A stretch of DNA of 64,000 nucleotides from Onthophagus taurus. Lineage: Eukaryota; Arthropoda; Insecta; Coleoptera; Scarabaeidae. Positions 34,324 to 45,675 of the stretch are shown piece by piece. The translations under genes and the position numbers were made by a program. Each line of letters begins with the position of its first letter. Position 1 is the stretch's first letter. The stretch is from NCBI RefSeq assembly GCF_036711975.1, contig NC_091967.1:8432001-8496000 (forward strand), given 5' to 3'. The notes below the pieces were generated by a model. That model made no database searches and was not told where the DNA came from. It saw only the letters and a program-made list of their open reading frames with translations.

Positions 34324-35569
34324 ATTTTAATAAACAACATCCTACTGTAAACGTTTCTTTACGAGGAGTTCATTGGCCAATCGACACTATCTTCGTCATT
34401 TCCTGTTTTTTTTTTTTTCAAAAGGGGCTATTAAGTAGGTTGTAAAGTAATTTTTCAATTTATTTCTCCTCTCTCGGCAACGTCCGTTTTATTTCCTTTT
34501 TTTATTTAATCTACTTTTAGAATTAGTTTAAATTAATTTTTATTTTAGGTTATATACATCTTATTCTCATCGCGTGTCGTTTGGGTTGCATACATTTTTT
34601 AAATAATATACATGTGTCAAAATTAATTAAATTTATGCAAAATATGTACTTTTTATTGTTAAATTATTACTTTTATTAGCATTTATCAACCCAAATAATA
34701 ACTTTTTAAGATATTTCTAAAGGAGATTATGTAAATAATTATCTAACAGATAAAATTGGAAAGCACACCTAACTTCATAGAAGTTAAATAGTTAATCAGT
34801 AAAATTTTAGATGGCGCTTATAAATTAGACAGATACTTGGGTTGTCAAAATAAAAATTGAAAATTAAAATAAAAATTTAAATTTAATTATGTAGTAATTA
34901 ATAATTAACGTAATACGATAACAGAAAATTAGTAGCATCACATTTCAAATGTCAATTTCTCGTCGGTTAAAATGGCTGGTCTCCTGGTTTTCTTCTTGTT
35001 AGCACAACTGATCCACATTCATGGAAACGGGCAATTAATCTCGTTATTGTTGAGTTATTGGGTACTCCAACATCTAAATATTTCGCACGAAATTACTATT
35101 AAACATACATTTAATTTGATGTGGGCGACTTTTCGATCTCTCTGTACTTTTTATGCTTTTATAGTATTTTAGGAAACCAAGATCATAACAAAATGTTATT
35201 TGGGTTGCCTATCTGAATTAAAAAAAAGAAAATAAATTCCAAACCAGGTGAACCAAAGTAAAAGTTAACCCAGGTAGAATTCTCTCTCTCGTCCTTGTCC
35301 GTTGCTTTCTCGACAAAACCCGACCCAAACCGTTTCTTCCACGCCGTCATCCTCGTTCCGGTACGGACAACAAAACCGTCTGGTTCTCAATACCTAACTC
35401 GGTTCGTGTTCTTATCTTAACTTTAAAAAAAAGTGGAAAAGAACGCAAAAGAAATCATGTGAAACCAAAAAAAAACTTCAAAGACTTTTTAAAAAGTTTA
35501 AAGTGTAAATATTTTTAAAATGTGTTACTTCTTCGTTTGGACGATTATCGATGATCGATTGTATTGGAG
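34324..35569. other. gap upstream of clarin with MITE and CTCF-like word
   Basis: Contains a short TIR element (34574-34701), AGATGGCGCT at 34809-34818, and a GTTATTTGGGTTGCCTAT motif at 35195. 35280-35400 is a more GC-rich tract (CGTCCTTGTCCGTTGC, CCACGCCGTCATCC) that is probably the clarin promoter or 5' untranslated region. Confidence 0.4.
34574..34701. mobile_element. small MITE with TTTGGGTTG ends
   Basis: GTCGTTTGGGTTGCATA at the left faces TTATCAACCCAAATAATAAC at the right, about 128 bp apart, with AT-rich DNA between. Single ends of the same type are dispersed elsewhere in the window (13044, 30542, 33143, 35195, 37255, 38606). Confidence 0.45.
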
Positions 35570-37081
35570 ATGACCATGTTTAAGAGGGCTATGATTTTCG
35601 TGACCTTCTTCGGATCCTGCTTTGCCATAGCTTTGCTGGTGGCCAGCCTGGGGACCAAACAGTGGGTCAATGCGGTTGCTAAACGAACAATAAACCCCGA
35701 AGAAAGTCAAGGGAGGATTAATTTTGGTTTATTCGATGGTAAAAAGGATTTAAACGTTGCGTATGGATGGAGAACTTACCCTATTGATGGTATGAGAAAG
35801 AATAAAAAAAGCTTTTTTTTTTCATTGAGTTTGTTTAAAATTCTCATGAGGATCCTTTGAAATCATTAATATTTATAGGATTTAACATACCGTTTGAAGA
35901 AAAGTAAAGGTGTGTTTGAGAAAAAACTTAATAAATTACCATAATAAAGACATATGAATAACTATAAAAATGTTACCAACATATTTCTTTTTAATTATTA
36001 AACTCTTTAATTCTTTCAAGGTCACACTGTCAAACCTTTATTGAACTAGAAAATTAACACATTCCTACTAAAGGAGTTATTTTTAGGTTGATTTTAATTG
36101 ATTTTATTAAAGTGAGACAACTAAAGACTTGTTAAAAAAATATACACCTACCTTTACAATGTGTCACTCAGGAACCTGTTATAACTTGTTTTTGGTCAAC
36201 CCAATTCCTTGCGTTATTTTCTATGGAGAAAGAACAAGAAAATTTGCCTCAGGCTTTAAACGCGTTTACATAACAGTTATAAATACCTTGAAAATGGGAT
36301 TCTTTACTACAAATGTAATAAAATTAAAATGTAAATAAAACTTGCTCATAAATAAACGTATTCATAACAACATTTTAACGTTTGTCAAAATAAAATTTTT
36401 GACAGTTTGAATTTTAGTATTACCAACATAAAAATATAATAAAATTCAAATTTTGTATTAAAATGTTAAAATTTATTATTATAAGTATTATTTTTTATTT
36501 TTAGTGGTACATTTATTAAAATATGAACCAGAATTTTTAAATTACTGGTTATGGTTGGGAACGATAACATGCGTTTGTGCCGGACTCCTTCTTTCAGCGT
36601 TAAGTGGTGTTTTCGCTGCTATTAACGCAGGAACAAGTAGCTCCAATTGTCTTTTAACATCAAAACGTCTCTATTTATGGAATTTCTTAGCAAGTAAGCC
36701 TCTATTTGTTTAACACCACTGAAGAATCTTAATGATTGTTTATTTTTAGTGCTCTCAAATCTGGGAGCAATCGGATTTTGGTTATTACAATATTATTTTA
36801 AGCTCCAATCGAACGTTTTATCGAGAGAAGAGTTGGAGAATATGTGGACATCGGAAAATATGGCTGATTTAGGATATTCATTTTGGTAATTTTCGTTAAT
36901 CATCTACATCTTGCTCCAAACTGAGTTTTTGATTTTAATTTTATTTAGGTTTGTGGTAGGAGCAGCAGCCGCAAATTTTATTAATATAATCATTCTTCTG
37001 ATAGCAAACAGTGATGGAAATAAAGAAACCGTTATACCAATGCTTGAAGAAAAAACCAATGGGGCCATTATGCTATATTAG
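35570..37081 (+). CDS. clarin family four-transmembrane protein
   Basis: Exons 35570-35789, 36505-36693, 36750-36885 and 36949-37081 join in phase to 225 residues, close to vertebrate clarins (about 230). TM1 is MIFVTFFGSCFAIALLVASL followed by GTKQWV; the first extracellular loop carries GRINFGLFDGKK. TM2 and TM3 are in WLWLGTITCVCAGLLLSALS and RLYLWNFLAM..LGAIGFWLL, TM4 in GYSFWFVVGAAAANFINIII. The C-terminus ends in MLY, as human clarin-1 ends in DLMY. Vertebrate clarin-1 acts in hair-cell and photoreceptor synapses (Usher syndrome 3A); the insect role is not established. An AATAAA lies at 37184. ATG 35576 is an alternative start. Confidence 0.88.
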
Positions 37082-37268
37082 TTCTTTTTATTATTGTTTT
37101 CTTAAATAACAATCTTGTAATTTTAGGTTAAACTTCTTTTTCGTTGTACATAAATATTTATAATTACCACTATACATAATATGCAATAAAAAAACTTAAT
37201 TTTTATTATTTGATTAATCTTAAAATTTTGTTCTGTAACTTCATGTTGTAGAATGTTATTTGGGTTGC

Positions 37269-38605
37269 TGATGACCTGGTAATCACAATTCAAGGTAAAT
37301 TTGACACAATCATTACCATAGATAATACTGTACTACTTACTAGCTCTTGATGCAGAAGCATTAATCCAAACAAAGTCAAAATAGGGACTATTCACCATTG
37401 CAGGCAGAACATTAACTTCAAAATAGAAGTCAAATACCTAGGGGTAATACTAGCCAGTAAATTAAGCTGGAACTTCCACACAGTTAGGTGAGAAAAAAGG
37501 CCATCATTGCTAATTAGATCTGCCACAGTCTCCTTGGAAGAAATTGGAGTTTTAAATCACAAATAGTCGCCTATGCCTCACTGGTTTGGTGGCCAAAAAT
37601 AAAACAAGACAGCACAAATCCTGCAGTTAGCATGTTTTAATATAACAGAGGCAATAAGATCTTGTCCAACCGTTGCTCTTGAAGTTCTGCTCATACCACT
37701 TCATTTATACATACAAAAGGAGAAAAAAAAAACGTGCTCTTCAGTCATTGATGCAGAATAACCTCAGAGGACATGTCGAAATATTCAAGAAACTACGTCT
37801 AAACCACTTGATTGAAATTAAAACGGACCTTATACTGATAGAATAGAATTTCGACCCGCCGTATAAGGTCATTTTTGTAATTTATTTTTATCCCTTAAAA
37901 GTGGCTATAACGCTTCTACTCCAACGCAATGTAATCGGTGATTAGTTTATTTTGAGGAAACTTTACATCAATTGGTCTGGATGAACGATAAGAACTGACA
38001 AAACGATAAGCAACCTGAGAAAAGTCGCTAGGGGCAGTGATGTTATTCTATGGTGAGTTCCAGGTCACAAAGACATTGAGGGCAATGAAAAGACGCACAA
38101 ATTAGAAAAAGAGGCAGCGAAAACGGCCTTTATTGGACCCAAATCCGGCTGTGGATTACAAAAAAGGACATTTAAAACAGGAAAGAACTTCCAGGTCACA
38201 GTGAGACAAGTGTATGATAAATGTGTCGCAAAATAAAACCAAAGAGGTTTTATACCTCAGCAAAGGGGATTTAAAGTCGCTCTAAGACTTCCTGGCCGGT
38301 CATGCGCGCCTAATATATTCCATATTGGACAAGTTGAGGATAAAATTTGTCGATTTTGCAAGGACTAGTCGGAAACTGCTGAACATAAGCTGTGTGAATG
38401 CGTCGCTAGAGGCCGCTTAAGACACAAAATCTTCGGTAAAATTCGGCTGACAATTACTGACATAAAGGAACAAGACTTTGGAGCAATACTAAGGTTCATC
38501 AAGGATCTACATTTGTCCTAAACCTTTGGAGGGTTTAAGTTACAATAGATCTTATAGGTCGTGGCGACGAGGGGCCGCTCCCCTCAGCAATAATAATAAC
38601 AATAA
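37269..38605 (+). mobile_element. decayed jockey-type retrotransposon (polymerase C-terminus and RNase H)
   Basis: In shifting frames the plus strand shows VKYLGVILASKLSWNFH, MPHWFGG, LQLACFNITEAIRSCPTVAL, EVLLIPLHLYIQKE, then VPGHKDIEGNEK (RNase H end) and the zinc-knuckle-like ICRFCKD and TAEHKLCEC. Order matches the last third of jockey/R1-group ORF2. Stops, frameshifts and an unrelated block at about 37845-37960 show that it is dead. The 3' end is an AAT microsatellite. A 14-bp direct repeat flanks it (37255-37268, 38606-38619). Confidence 0.8.
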
Positions 38606-38619
38606 GTTATTTGGGTTGC

Positions 38620-38933
38620 ATAACTACAAAATGTAATTAATATAATTTTTGCATAATTTTCATATAAATAAAATAAAATCACAATTTATTGAACCTCACC
38701 AAATTTTATTGCGTAGCATTACAATCCTAATAAATATATAAATCGTAAACCTGTTATTATAACTTTGAAGGGCGAGAAAAAGTAAGAACAGAGGAAATTA
38801 AATCAAACTGGTAAAATATATTCTTAATAAAGCAATGAAATCCCGTAAAATAATAATTAAAATCGGATTCTTAATTTTAATGGTTAACCCGCAATTTTAA
38901 TAAATCGAGGCGCTGATGTGCGTTGTACCTTTT
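38620..38933. other. non-coding, eIF3a 3' region
   Basis: AT-rich sequence between the retroelement relic and the eIF3a stop codon. It probably includes the eIF3a 3' untranslated region; nothing else is seen. Confidence 0.4.
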
Positions 38934-41900
38934 TTAACGACGCTTGGATACTTGGGACCATCCGTCTTCAGATTCGGGCATTGGCTCATGTTCTATATAA
39001 TTTATCACGAATAAACACAACAAAAAAGATTAATTAAAAAAAAAATAACAAAATTATTATTATTATGGTTATACAGTTAAGTAATTGTAAACGTATTCAA
39101 GAAAAAAAATTACTTACGTTTATTATCACTATTACGAGTCGGTCCTGATTTTCGATCTCTATCTCTATCACGATCTCCTCCTCTCGTGGCTTTATCATCC
39201 TTTCTTAAATCTTTACCACCTCCACTTCTCCAATCATTACCACCTCTAGAAGAACGATCACGATCGCGATCACCACCCGGCGCAGGACGTCTAGAATCAT
39301 CATCAGCTTTAGATCTCCATGATGAGCCTCTATCATCACGGCGATCACGATCATCCCTTCTATCTCTATCATCACGGCGATCATCTCTTCTATCTCGGTC
39401 ACGATCATCGCGACGATCTCGATCATCTCTTCTATTATCCCTATCTCTGTCATCGCGGCGATCTCGATCATCCCTTCTATCATCACGGCGATCGCGATCA
39501 TCTCTTCTATCATCACGGCGATCTCGATCATCTCTTCTATCATCCCGACGGTCTCGATCATCCCTCCTGTCATCGCGCCGATCGCGATCATCTCTCCTAT
39601 CATCACGATCTCTATCGTCTCTTCTCTCATAGCCACCGCGATCGTCACCACGACGACGATCGTCATAACGATCATCTCCGCGACGGTCCATTTCTCGGGA
39701 ATCTCCGGAACGAGGAGCCGAACGCCAACCACCACCTCCACCACCACCGGCAGATGGTTCTGATGGTCGATGATCTGATGATGATGATTCTAATGGTTTT
39801 GAATCAGATGAACGTTCAGCTTCACGCACGCGAGCTAAAAATTAAACGTTTGTATTATTGACAACATTTTAAATGAAAAAACTTACAAGATCTCCACGCA
39901 GTAGGTTTTTTAACCTCCTCCGTTCTTTCCCCACGTTCTCCTCCACGTCTCCAAGGATCGTCTCCCCCAAATTTCTTATCTCTTTCTCCACCACCACTAC
40001 CTCCTCCTCTTCTCCAAATTTGAGATCCTCCATCTTCATTCGATTTCATGCTTGCTTCCTTTTCCTCTTGCAACTTCCTTTCAATCTCCTCCTCTCTCTG
40101 CCTTTTTTTAGCGGCCGATCGTTCCAACATTTCTTCTTTTTCCCTCATCGCCCTTTCTTTCTCCTCCCGGTCTATACGTTCCTTTTCTTCGCGTTCCTTT
40201 CTCGCGATTTCTTCCAACCTAGCTTTTTCCTCTTCTTCTTTCCGCCGTTGTTCCGCTCGTTTACGTTCCTCTTCCTCCTCCTTTTCTTTTAGATATTTCG
40301 CGCGACGTTCTTGTTTGCGTTGTTCCTTGCGTTGATCGAGACGTTTTTTACGTTCATCGGCTAAGATTCGTTCGAAATCTTTTAATTTATCCTCGTAAAC
40401 GACGTTTCGTTCTTTCATTAATTTCTCGAGGAAAGCTGCTTTGTCGGCTTTCATGCGACCGAGACGTTCTTGGGTGGTTTCGGCAAGTTTTCTTTCTTCA
40501 ATTTCAGCGTTGATTCGTTCCTCTTCTTGTTGCTCCCAAAACGCTTGGTCTTGTAATTGACGCTCTTTCATGTTTGCTTGTAGTAGTGGGATTTCTTCTA
40601 AGCGTTTCGCGCGTTCGAAGTAATCAACTTTCTTTTCTTGTGATTTAAGTTTTGCTTGTAGTTCGCGACGTTCTTTTTGTAATTCTTCGGCTTCACGAGC
40701 TGCGATTTGGTCGGCGTCCATTTTTTTGATATCATCCTCGTCGAGTTTTTTTAAAATCTTTTGACCGTGACTCGTTTGCGAGATTTGTTGCATTTTCTCT
40801 TTTAAATGTCGATCTTTGATTTGTTGGATTTCGTTTAAGGCTCGTTTACGTTCGCGTTCTTCGCGCTCTTGTTCCAAACGTTTCTGTTCGGCCAAAGCCT
40901 GTTGGCGAGCCATTTCTTCGAGGCGACGTTGTTCTTCTTCTTCACGAACGGTGTTTAATCGCTCAATATATTCTTTGCGATCTTCGATGATCCGGCGACG
41001 TTGCAATATTCTTTGATGTTCTCGGACTTTAGTTTCGTGATAATTCGCGACCATTGCGGCTCGCATCTTTTCGCGCTCGCTCTTCTTTTTATTCGGATTG
41101 ATTACATTAACGGCTCGATGGAGAACAGTTGCCATACTGACTAGTTGATTGCGAATTTGCTCGCTGGGCATACTTTGCAAAGTTGGCCCTTCGGGGTTGT
41201 CTTCCCTTTGACTTTCCGATAAATCGATTCCGAAATGAACGCAATATTTCTTGTGGTCAATACGGATTTGCATATCATTATGGCGGACGCAATCAACTAA
41301 TAAACGCTCCATATGAAACGGAGTCGTAAATTGGGCGAGTTCGATTAATCGGGAGAACTCGATGGTTTGATAAACCTGGGCTATTTGCCTGATTAATCTT
41401 ACCAAGGTTACATCTTGTAAAGCAGGCACGTATTGTGCTAATGGTGAATTTTCTTCTTTTTGTTGTAATATTTCAATGACGGATTTAACGCGGAAACACA
41501 AACATAATGGATGGAACTCAACTTCAAGCCAATTATACAGATCTTGAAGTTGGGGGGTGGCTAAATTCACAACATTAGCTTTTACAATATCTTTTAAAAG
41601 AGAGGCTCGGGTTGGTGGTTGGAATAAACCTAATAAAACAGCGAGTCTTTGTGCTTTCTCCAACGGAGATTTATCGGTTTCAATGAAACGATCAAATTCT
41701 GGGTGAGCTGACGGAAGCGGAATTGCTAAAGTTGCAATTAAAACGGTACACGCCATTCTAAAATTAAAAAAAATAAATAAAATTAATAAATTCTTTAAAC
41801 TTAATTAACCCTCTGTTAGGCGCGCATATATCTTTACAATACTAAAGTCCCTAGATTATCAAAGTACGAAATATCGAGCCAAAATGGCGGTTTGACAGCT

Positions 41901-44900
41901 TATAAGTGCATGTTACCACTTATTTCCAAAAATAATGCCGTCTTGTTGCCTTTGGAGTTGCAAAAATAGCAGTAAGATGGGCTTTCGACTCTTCGGAGTA
42001 CCACGAGAAAAAAAAAGAAAGGAAATTTACCGTAATTTTATCAACAGAACGACGTAGTTTTAAATTTCCCGCTTGACTTTCGAGCCAAAATGGCGGCAAA
42101 CAGCGGTACTTTGATAATCTAGGGACTTTATACAATACGTATGTACAGGGTGGTTCAAATTCGATGTCCAAATAGGCTAACTCGGAAACTATAAGACTTA
42201 GAAAAAAAGTTTACATGTCATGATCTCGTTTCTCGAGAAACTGCTAATGCCGAAAACCTGAAACTGCTATCGTCTTTTGTCTTTCCCCTAAAGGCCAAAA
42301 TCTTATTATAGTTATTATTATAGGTGGAGTATTATAACTAAGACATTATATGGACACTTTTTTTACAGAGAATTTCATGACGTAGTCAAAAAAAATGTTT
42401 AGAGTTTAGATTTTGAGATATCATATAGATATCATAACAAAATTACGGCTTGGCGTGTGCCACACAAACAGTAATTGTATCCATACCACTTGATGCTGCG
42501 TGTTTAAAAAAAAATTTTTATTGATGACCATTAATTTGAGTTATTGCTTTACTTACGATTAATTTCGACAGATGATGCGACAGTATTTCGTGGACGAGGT
42601 TATATCTTTTTGTGAATAACTCTAAAACGATGCGTCTAATCAAAAATTTCCAAGAGTGAAAATAATTTTAAAATGAAATAGGCTTTTAGAATCAGTTGGA
42701 ATTTTAAGGGCTGACGACATAATAAAAAAGTTTTAAGGAAATAACCTTTGTGGACACCTGTATAGCATTGATCCCATGGTTGCATACTTTCAAAAGTGAT
42801 CTCAAACGATTTCTCATCATAACATTGCATTGTTTGCCAAATTTTATCTTTCTAAGACAAACCATATTGAAAATAAAGAATTATATTCGAAACTAGCTTT
42901 TAATATTTAGAAGAAATAATATAAAAGTTTTTTTGTACTTTAATTAGATAATAAACCTGAGTTTTACTAGTTTCAGCTACAAGCCATCTTCAGAGACTAG
43001 TTTTTGAACACAATTATAGATTAAAATATCAAATATAAATTTTTTAAATTTAAAGCGTTCTCTAAAAAACTAGTCTTTGAAGATGGCTTGTAGCCGAAAC
43101 TTGTAAGACTCAGGTTTATTATCTAATTAAAGACCAGTTTAAAAGTACAAAAAAAACTTTTATGTTATTTCTCCTACATATTGAAAATATTTAAGAAAAT
43201 GTTTTAACTTTGGAGGTCCATATCTTAAGTATTTGTGGGTTTAGACCAAAAATTTTTTCACAAATTGTCATTATTTTAACTCTAGTAATTGTGATTAAAA
43301 TTATACCACAACTTACAGAAACACCCTGTATAAAATTAATTTATTGACAAATATTTATTACCTTGATATAAATCTTAAGCATACAAATATAATTTGTTTA
43401 CAAGATTTTTTTTGTTTTTGCAGAATTATTATTACAATATTGCAATAATGACAATCATCTTTTACCTGTCTGTTTTTAGAATTGTTTTTATTCATAAATT
43501 TGTCTGATCTTGTTAGGTTGAGTGTGACCTCAAGAACAGGTCAACTCCTATTCTTTATATTTACAAACATTTTATTCAGTACCAAGAATTTCTGTTTTTA
43601 AATAAATCCCAAATATACCTCTAATTGTGCCAGACATCCCAATTTGCGCCAAACTTGTTTTCATAAAATATAAACAAAGTTTCTCACTCTTTTGTAATTA
43701 TTTGGAGAGATATAAATTTGGCAAGGACAAATATAGTCCTTAGTATTGTTAAGAAAATCTTGAAAACAAATTATATTTGTATGTTTAAGATTTACATCAA
43801 GGTAAAAAAATATGTATCTATATTAATCTCTTAATCTTTATCCATTATAAATCTCTTAAACGCGCCTAACAGAGGGTTAATGAATATAATAGAATTACCG
43901 TTGTAATTCTTCTTGTGTAATATTTTTCTTCATTTCTTTCGACAATTGGAATAACTTAAACAATGCAGCTGCATGGAATAAATAATTCCCAGCTTTCCAG
44001 AAAACCATTGCTAATTTTTGATAATAATTAGCCATCGTTTTTGGCACAGGCATCTTCTTGGACATGTTCATTAACCCATGAATATCTTCAATAGCTTTAT
44101 AAGCTTCCTAAATTAAAATAAATATTAATCTCATTTCGTTAATTCCAATTTAATTATTTACCTGCCACAGTTCCATTTGAATTGCAGATTCTAATTGATA
44201 AAGTCTCGTTTCTAAATTAAGTTGTTGCGTTTCTGGTTTAGACATAGAAACGTTAGCAACTTGAGCAGGAAGCTTGCAGATGTCTTCGAGGTGCTTGCGA
44301 AGCTTGTCGCATAATTTACGAAATTCTGTTTTACGATTATATTTGAGGCAAAATTGGAAGGCCATGCGGGCTATGTCGTGATATAAAGTTTCAACATGGG
44401 CGTTTGTACGTAACAATTCCAGGCACTGACAGTAAGATTCCCATAAAAATTTTACCCAAGGTGTTAAGATTGTACGATCTGAACGATCTTGAGCATCCTC
44501 CCCAGACACAGCACTCAATAATATACTTTCCGGAGTAGCTACATTATCTAAATCATCTATATCAACCACCGCTTGGGCAGATTGCTCACGGGCATTTTCA
44601 GTTTTTTCCTCAGCCATCCTCAAATATCCTCTGATTACATTTTCTAAAGATCCAACATTCACAGATTGAAACATATTTCTGTATTGAAACAGCCCCTCCT
44701 TTGCAATATGGGATTTTTTGAGTTCGACACACAAATCCAAGTACTTGAACATGATGGGTTCCAAAACAGATTCCGACCAATTGTAAGCCCATTTTTTATT
44801 CCGGAAAACTTCCTGGAGCGTATCAAGGGCCCGGGTTGGTTTCCCAACTTCGATGAATTCTACACGAATCGGTAAAAAGGACGAGCGTAAATGAAAACGT

Positions 44901-44984
44901 GGTTTGGCATATGCTGAGAGTGAGGTTAGACTTACCATTGGCCCTTTTAAGAGCGTTTTCTGGTCGCTGACCGTATCTAGCCAT
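38934..44984 (-). CDS. eIF3a: translation initiation factor eIF3 subunit A
   Basis: Six exons (44936-44984, 44162-44859, 43899-44107, 39887-41757, 39118-39834, 38934-38992) join in phase to 1200 residues. Start [32 protein letters not shown] is the conserved N-terminus; an upstream in-frame-looking ATG at 45101 belongs to another frame and reads through the intron-1 donor. Residues 1-500 carry the helical repeats and PCI domain ([38 protein letters not shown]), 530-930 a long charged coiled coil, 990-1115 an Arg/Asp repeat (DRRDDR units), and a short last exon ends in [11 protein letters not shown]. eIF3a is the scaffold of eIF3, which binds the 40S subunit and recruits mRNA. The last exon is easily missed because CGT AAG TAA follows in frame at the exon 5 donor. 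Intron 3 holds nested transposons. Confidence 0.95.
41843..42130. mobile_element. P-type short element with 8-bp target duplication
   Basis: 288 bp, flanked by the exact 8-bp direct repeat TACAATAC (41835-41842 and 42131-42138). Perfect 25-bp inverted ends begin TAAAGTCCCTAGATTATC. Two subterminal direct repeats CGAGCCAAAATGGCGG (about 41876 and 42081). An 8-bp duplication is the P-superfamily signature, and the interior encodes a THAP-like start. Confidence 0.9.
41935..42057 (+). CDS. truncated THAP zinc-finger reading frame inside the P-type element
   Basis: ATG 41935 gives 40 codons starting MPSCCLWSC, then [14 protein letters not shown] and YRNFI, ending at TAG 42055. The spacing of M-P-x-C..C, the FRLF..P block and basic residues matches the first half of a THAP domain, the DNA-binding module of P transposases (usual C-x2-4-C ... 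F..FP). The second zinc pair and the AVPTIF-type end are missing, so it is probably not a working finger; it identifies the parent transposon. Confidence 0.6.
   Translation: MPSCCLWSCKNSSKMGFRLFGVPREKKRKEIYRNFINRTT
42925..43165. repeat. foldback with about 100-bp arms
   Basis: TTTGTACTTTAATTAGATAA TAAACCTGAG...CTACAAGCCATCTTC is followed by the complement GAAGATGGCTTGTAG...CTCAGGTTTATTATC TAATTAAA...AAGTACAAA. Part of the nested material in eIF3a intron 3. Confidence 0.8.
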
Positions 44985-45675
44985 AATCGGGAATCACCAC
45001 GGGGCCACTTTTCACATTTAACGGTCGTAAATATTGGGATTTCTTCGAGTATTCGCCTTAGAAACTGCGAATGACACTCGGAAGCAGAAAATAATTGCGG
45101 CAAAATGGCGGATGCAATTGATTAACATAAAATAATAAAAATCCCTGTTATTTACTTCTAAATTAATCAAAATTTTAATTTAAATTCGTTATTAAATTTA
45201 CCAATTTAATTTTGTTAATAGTATGGGATATTACTTAAATGTTTTTAAATAACACTATTCAAAATTAAACCCAATAATCCATGAGTACGTAGTGCCATCT
45301 CTTATTGAATAGATGAACTAAAAATCATTTAAACAATTTACCTGTCAAATGAGTTTAAATTATTTTTTAATTAATATATTATTATTTTAATTAGTATATT
45401 TTCTGTAATAACTTAATAATTATAAAAAGGTAAATAAAAAAGTTGTATCTTTTAAATGAATATTTATTTAAATTTTGAAAGTATATAAAAAAAATCATGA
45501 TTCATTAACCCTCCTTATAAAACTTCCTAATAAAAAATAAGCACAGCTTTTTATAAAGAATTACTAGGTAAGTATTATTTTTCAACAAAATTAAATTCTG
45601 GACAATAATAATAAAAAAAATATACAAAATAACAAATCTACATTACAAAAATACTTCTCTACAATCTTAAAAAAT
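44985..45675. other. eIF3a promoter region and spacer
   Basis: AAAATGGCGG at 45102-45111, about 120 bp upstream of the eIF3a start, is a YY1/Pho-type word common in housekeeping promoters. The rest, down to the 3' end of the MICAL-like gene, is AT-rich; the word AGTGCCATCT at 45291 is a weak relative of the CTCF core. No gene. Confidence 0.45.

Larger units (their letters stand above)
41805..43880. mobile_element. piggyBac-like non-autonomous element in eIF3a intron 3
   Basis: TTAA-CCCTCTGTTAGGCGCG at 41805-41824 faces CGCGCCTAACAGAGGG-TTAA at 43861-43880: a perfect 16-bp inverted end bounded by TTAA, the piggyBac target. No transposase is seen. The 2.07-kb interior is a composite: a P-type element (41843-42130), a segment starting TACAGGGTGGTTC (42144) and ending ACACCCTGTA (about 43332), a foldback (42925-43165), and a further 50-bp inverted pair (43360-43412 / 43752-43804, CTTAAGCATACAAATATAAT type). 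It ends 18 bp from the exon 3 donor. Confidence 0.85.

Noticed and set aside
34972-35172. 66-codon plus-strand frame starting MAGLLVFFLLAQLIHIHG
   Set aside because: Good start context and a signal-peptide-like beginning, but the rest has no recognisable pattern, no splice continuation, and lies next to MITE material in AT-rich DNA. Probably chance.
36129-36338. 69-codon frame in clarin intron 1
   Set aside because: Lies wholly between two in-phase clarin exons and has no recognisable pattern.
39186-39861. Ser/Arg-rich and His/Asp-rich frames opposite the eIF3a repeat
   Set aside because: Mirror readings of the DRRDDR repeat; they have no independent support.
44880-45103. Longer eIF3a start [12 protein letters not shown]
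   Set aside because: That frame runs through the exon 1 donor; the conserved [15 protein letters not shown] start is in another frame and splices in phase.
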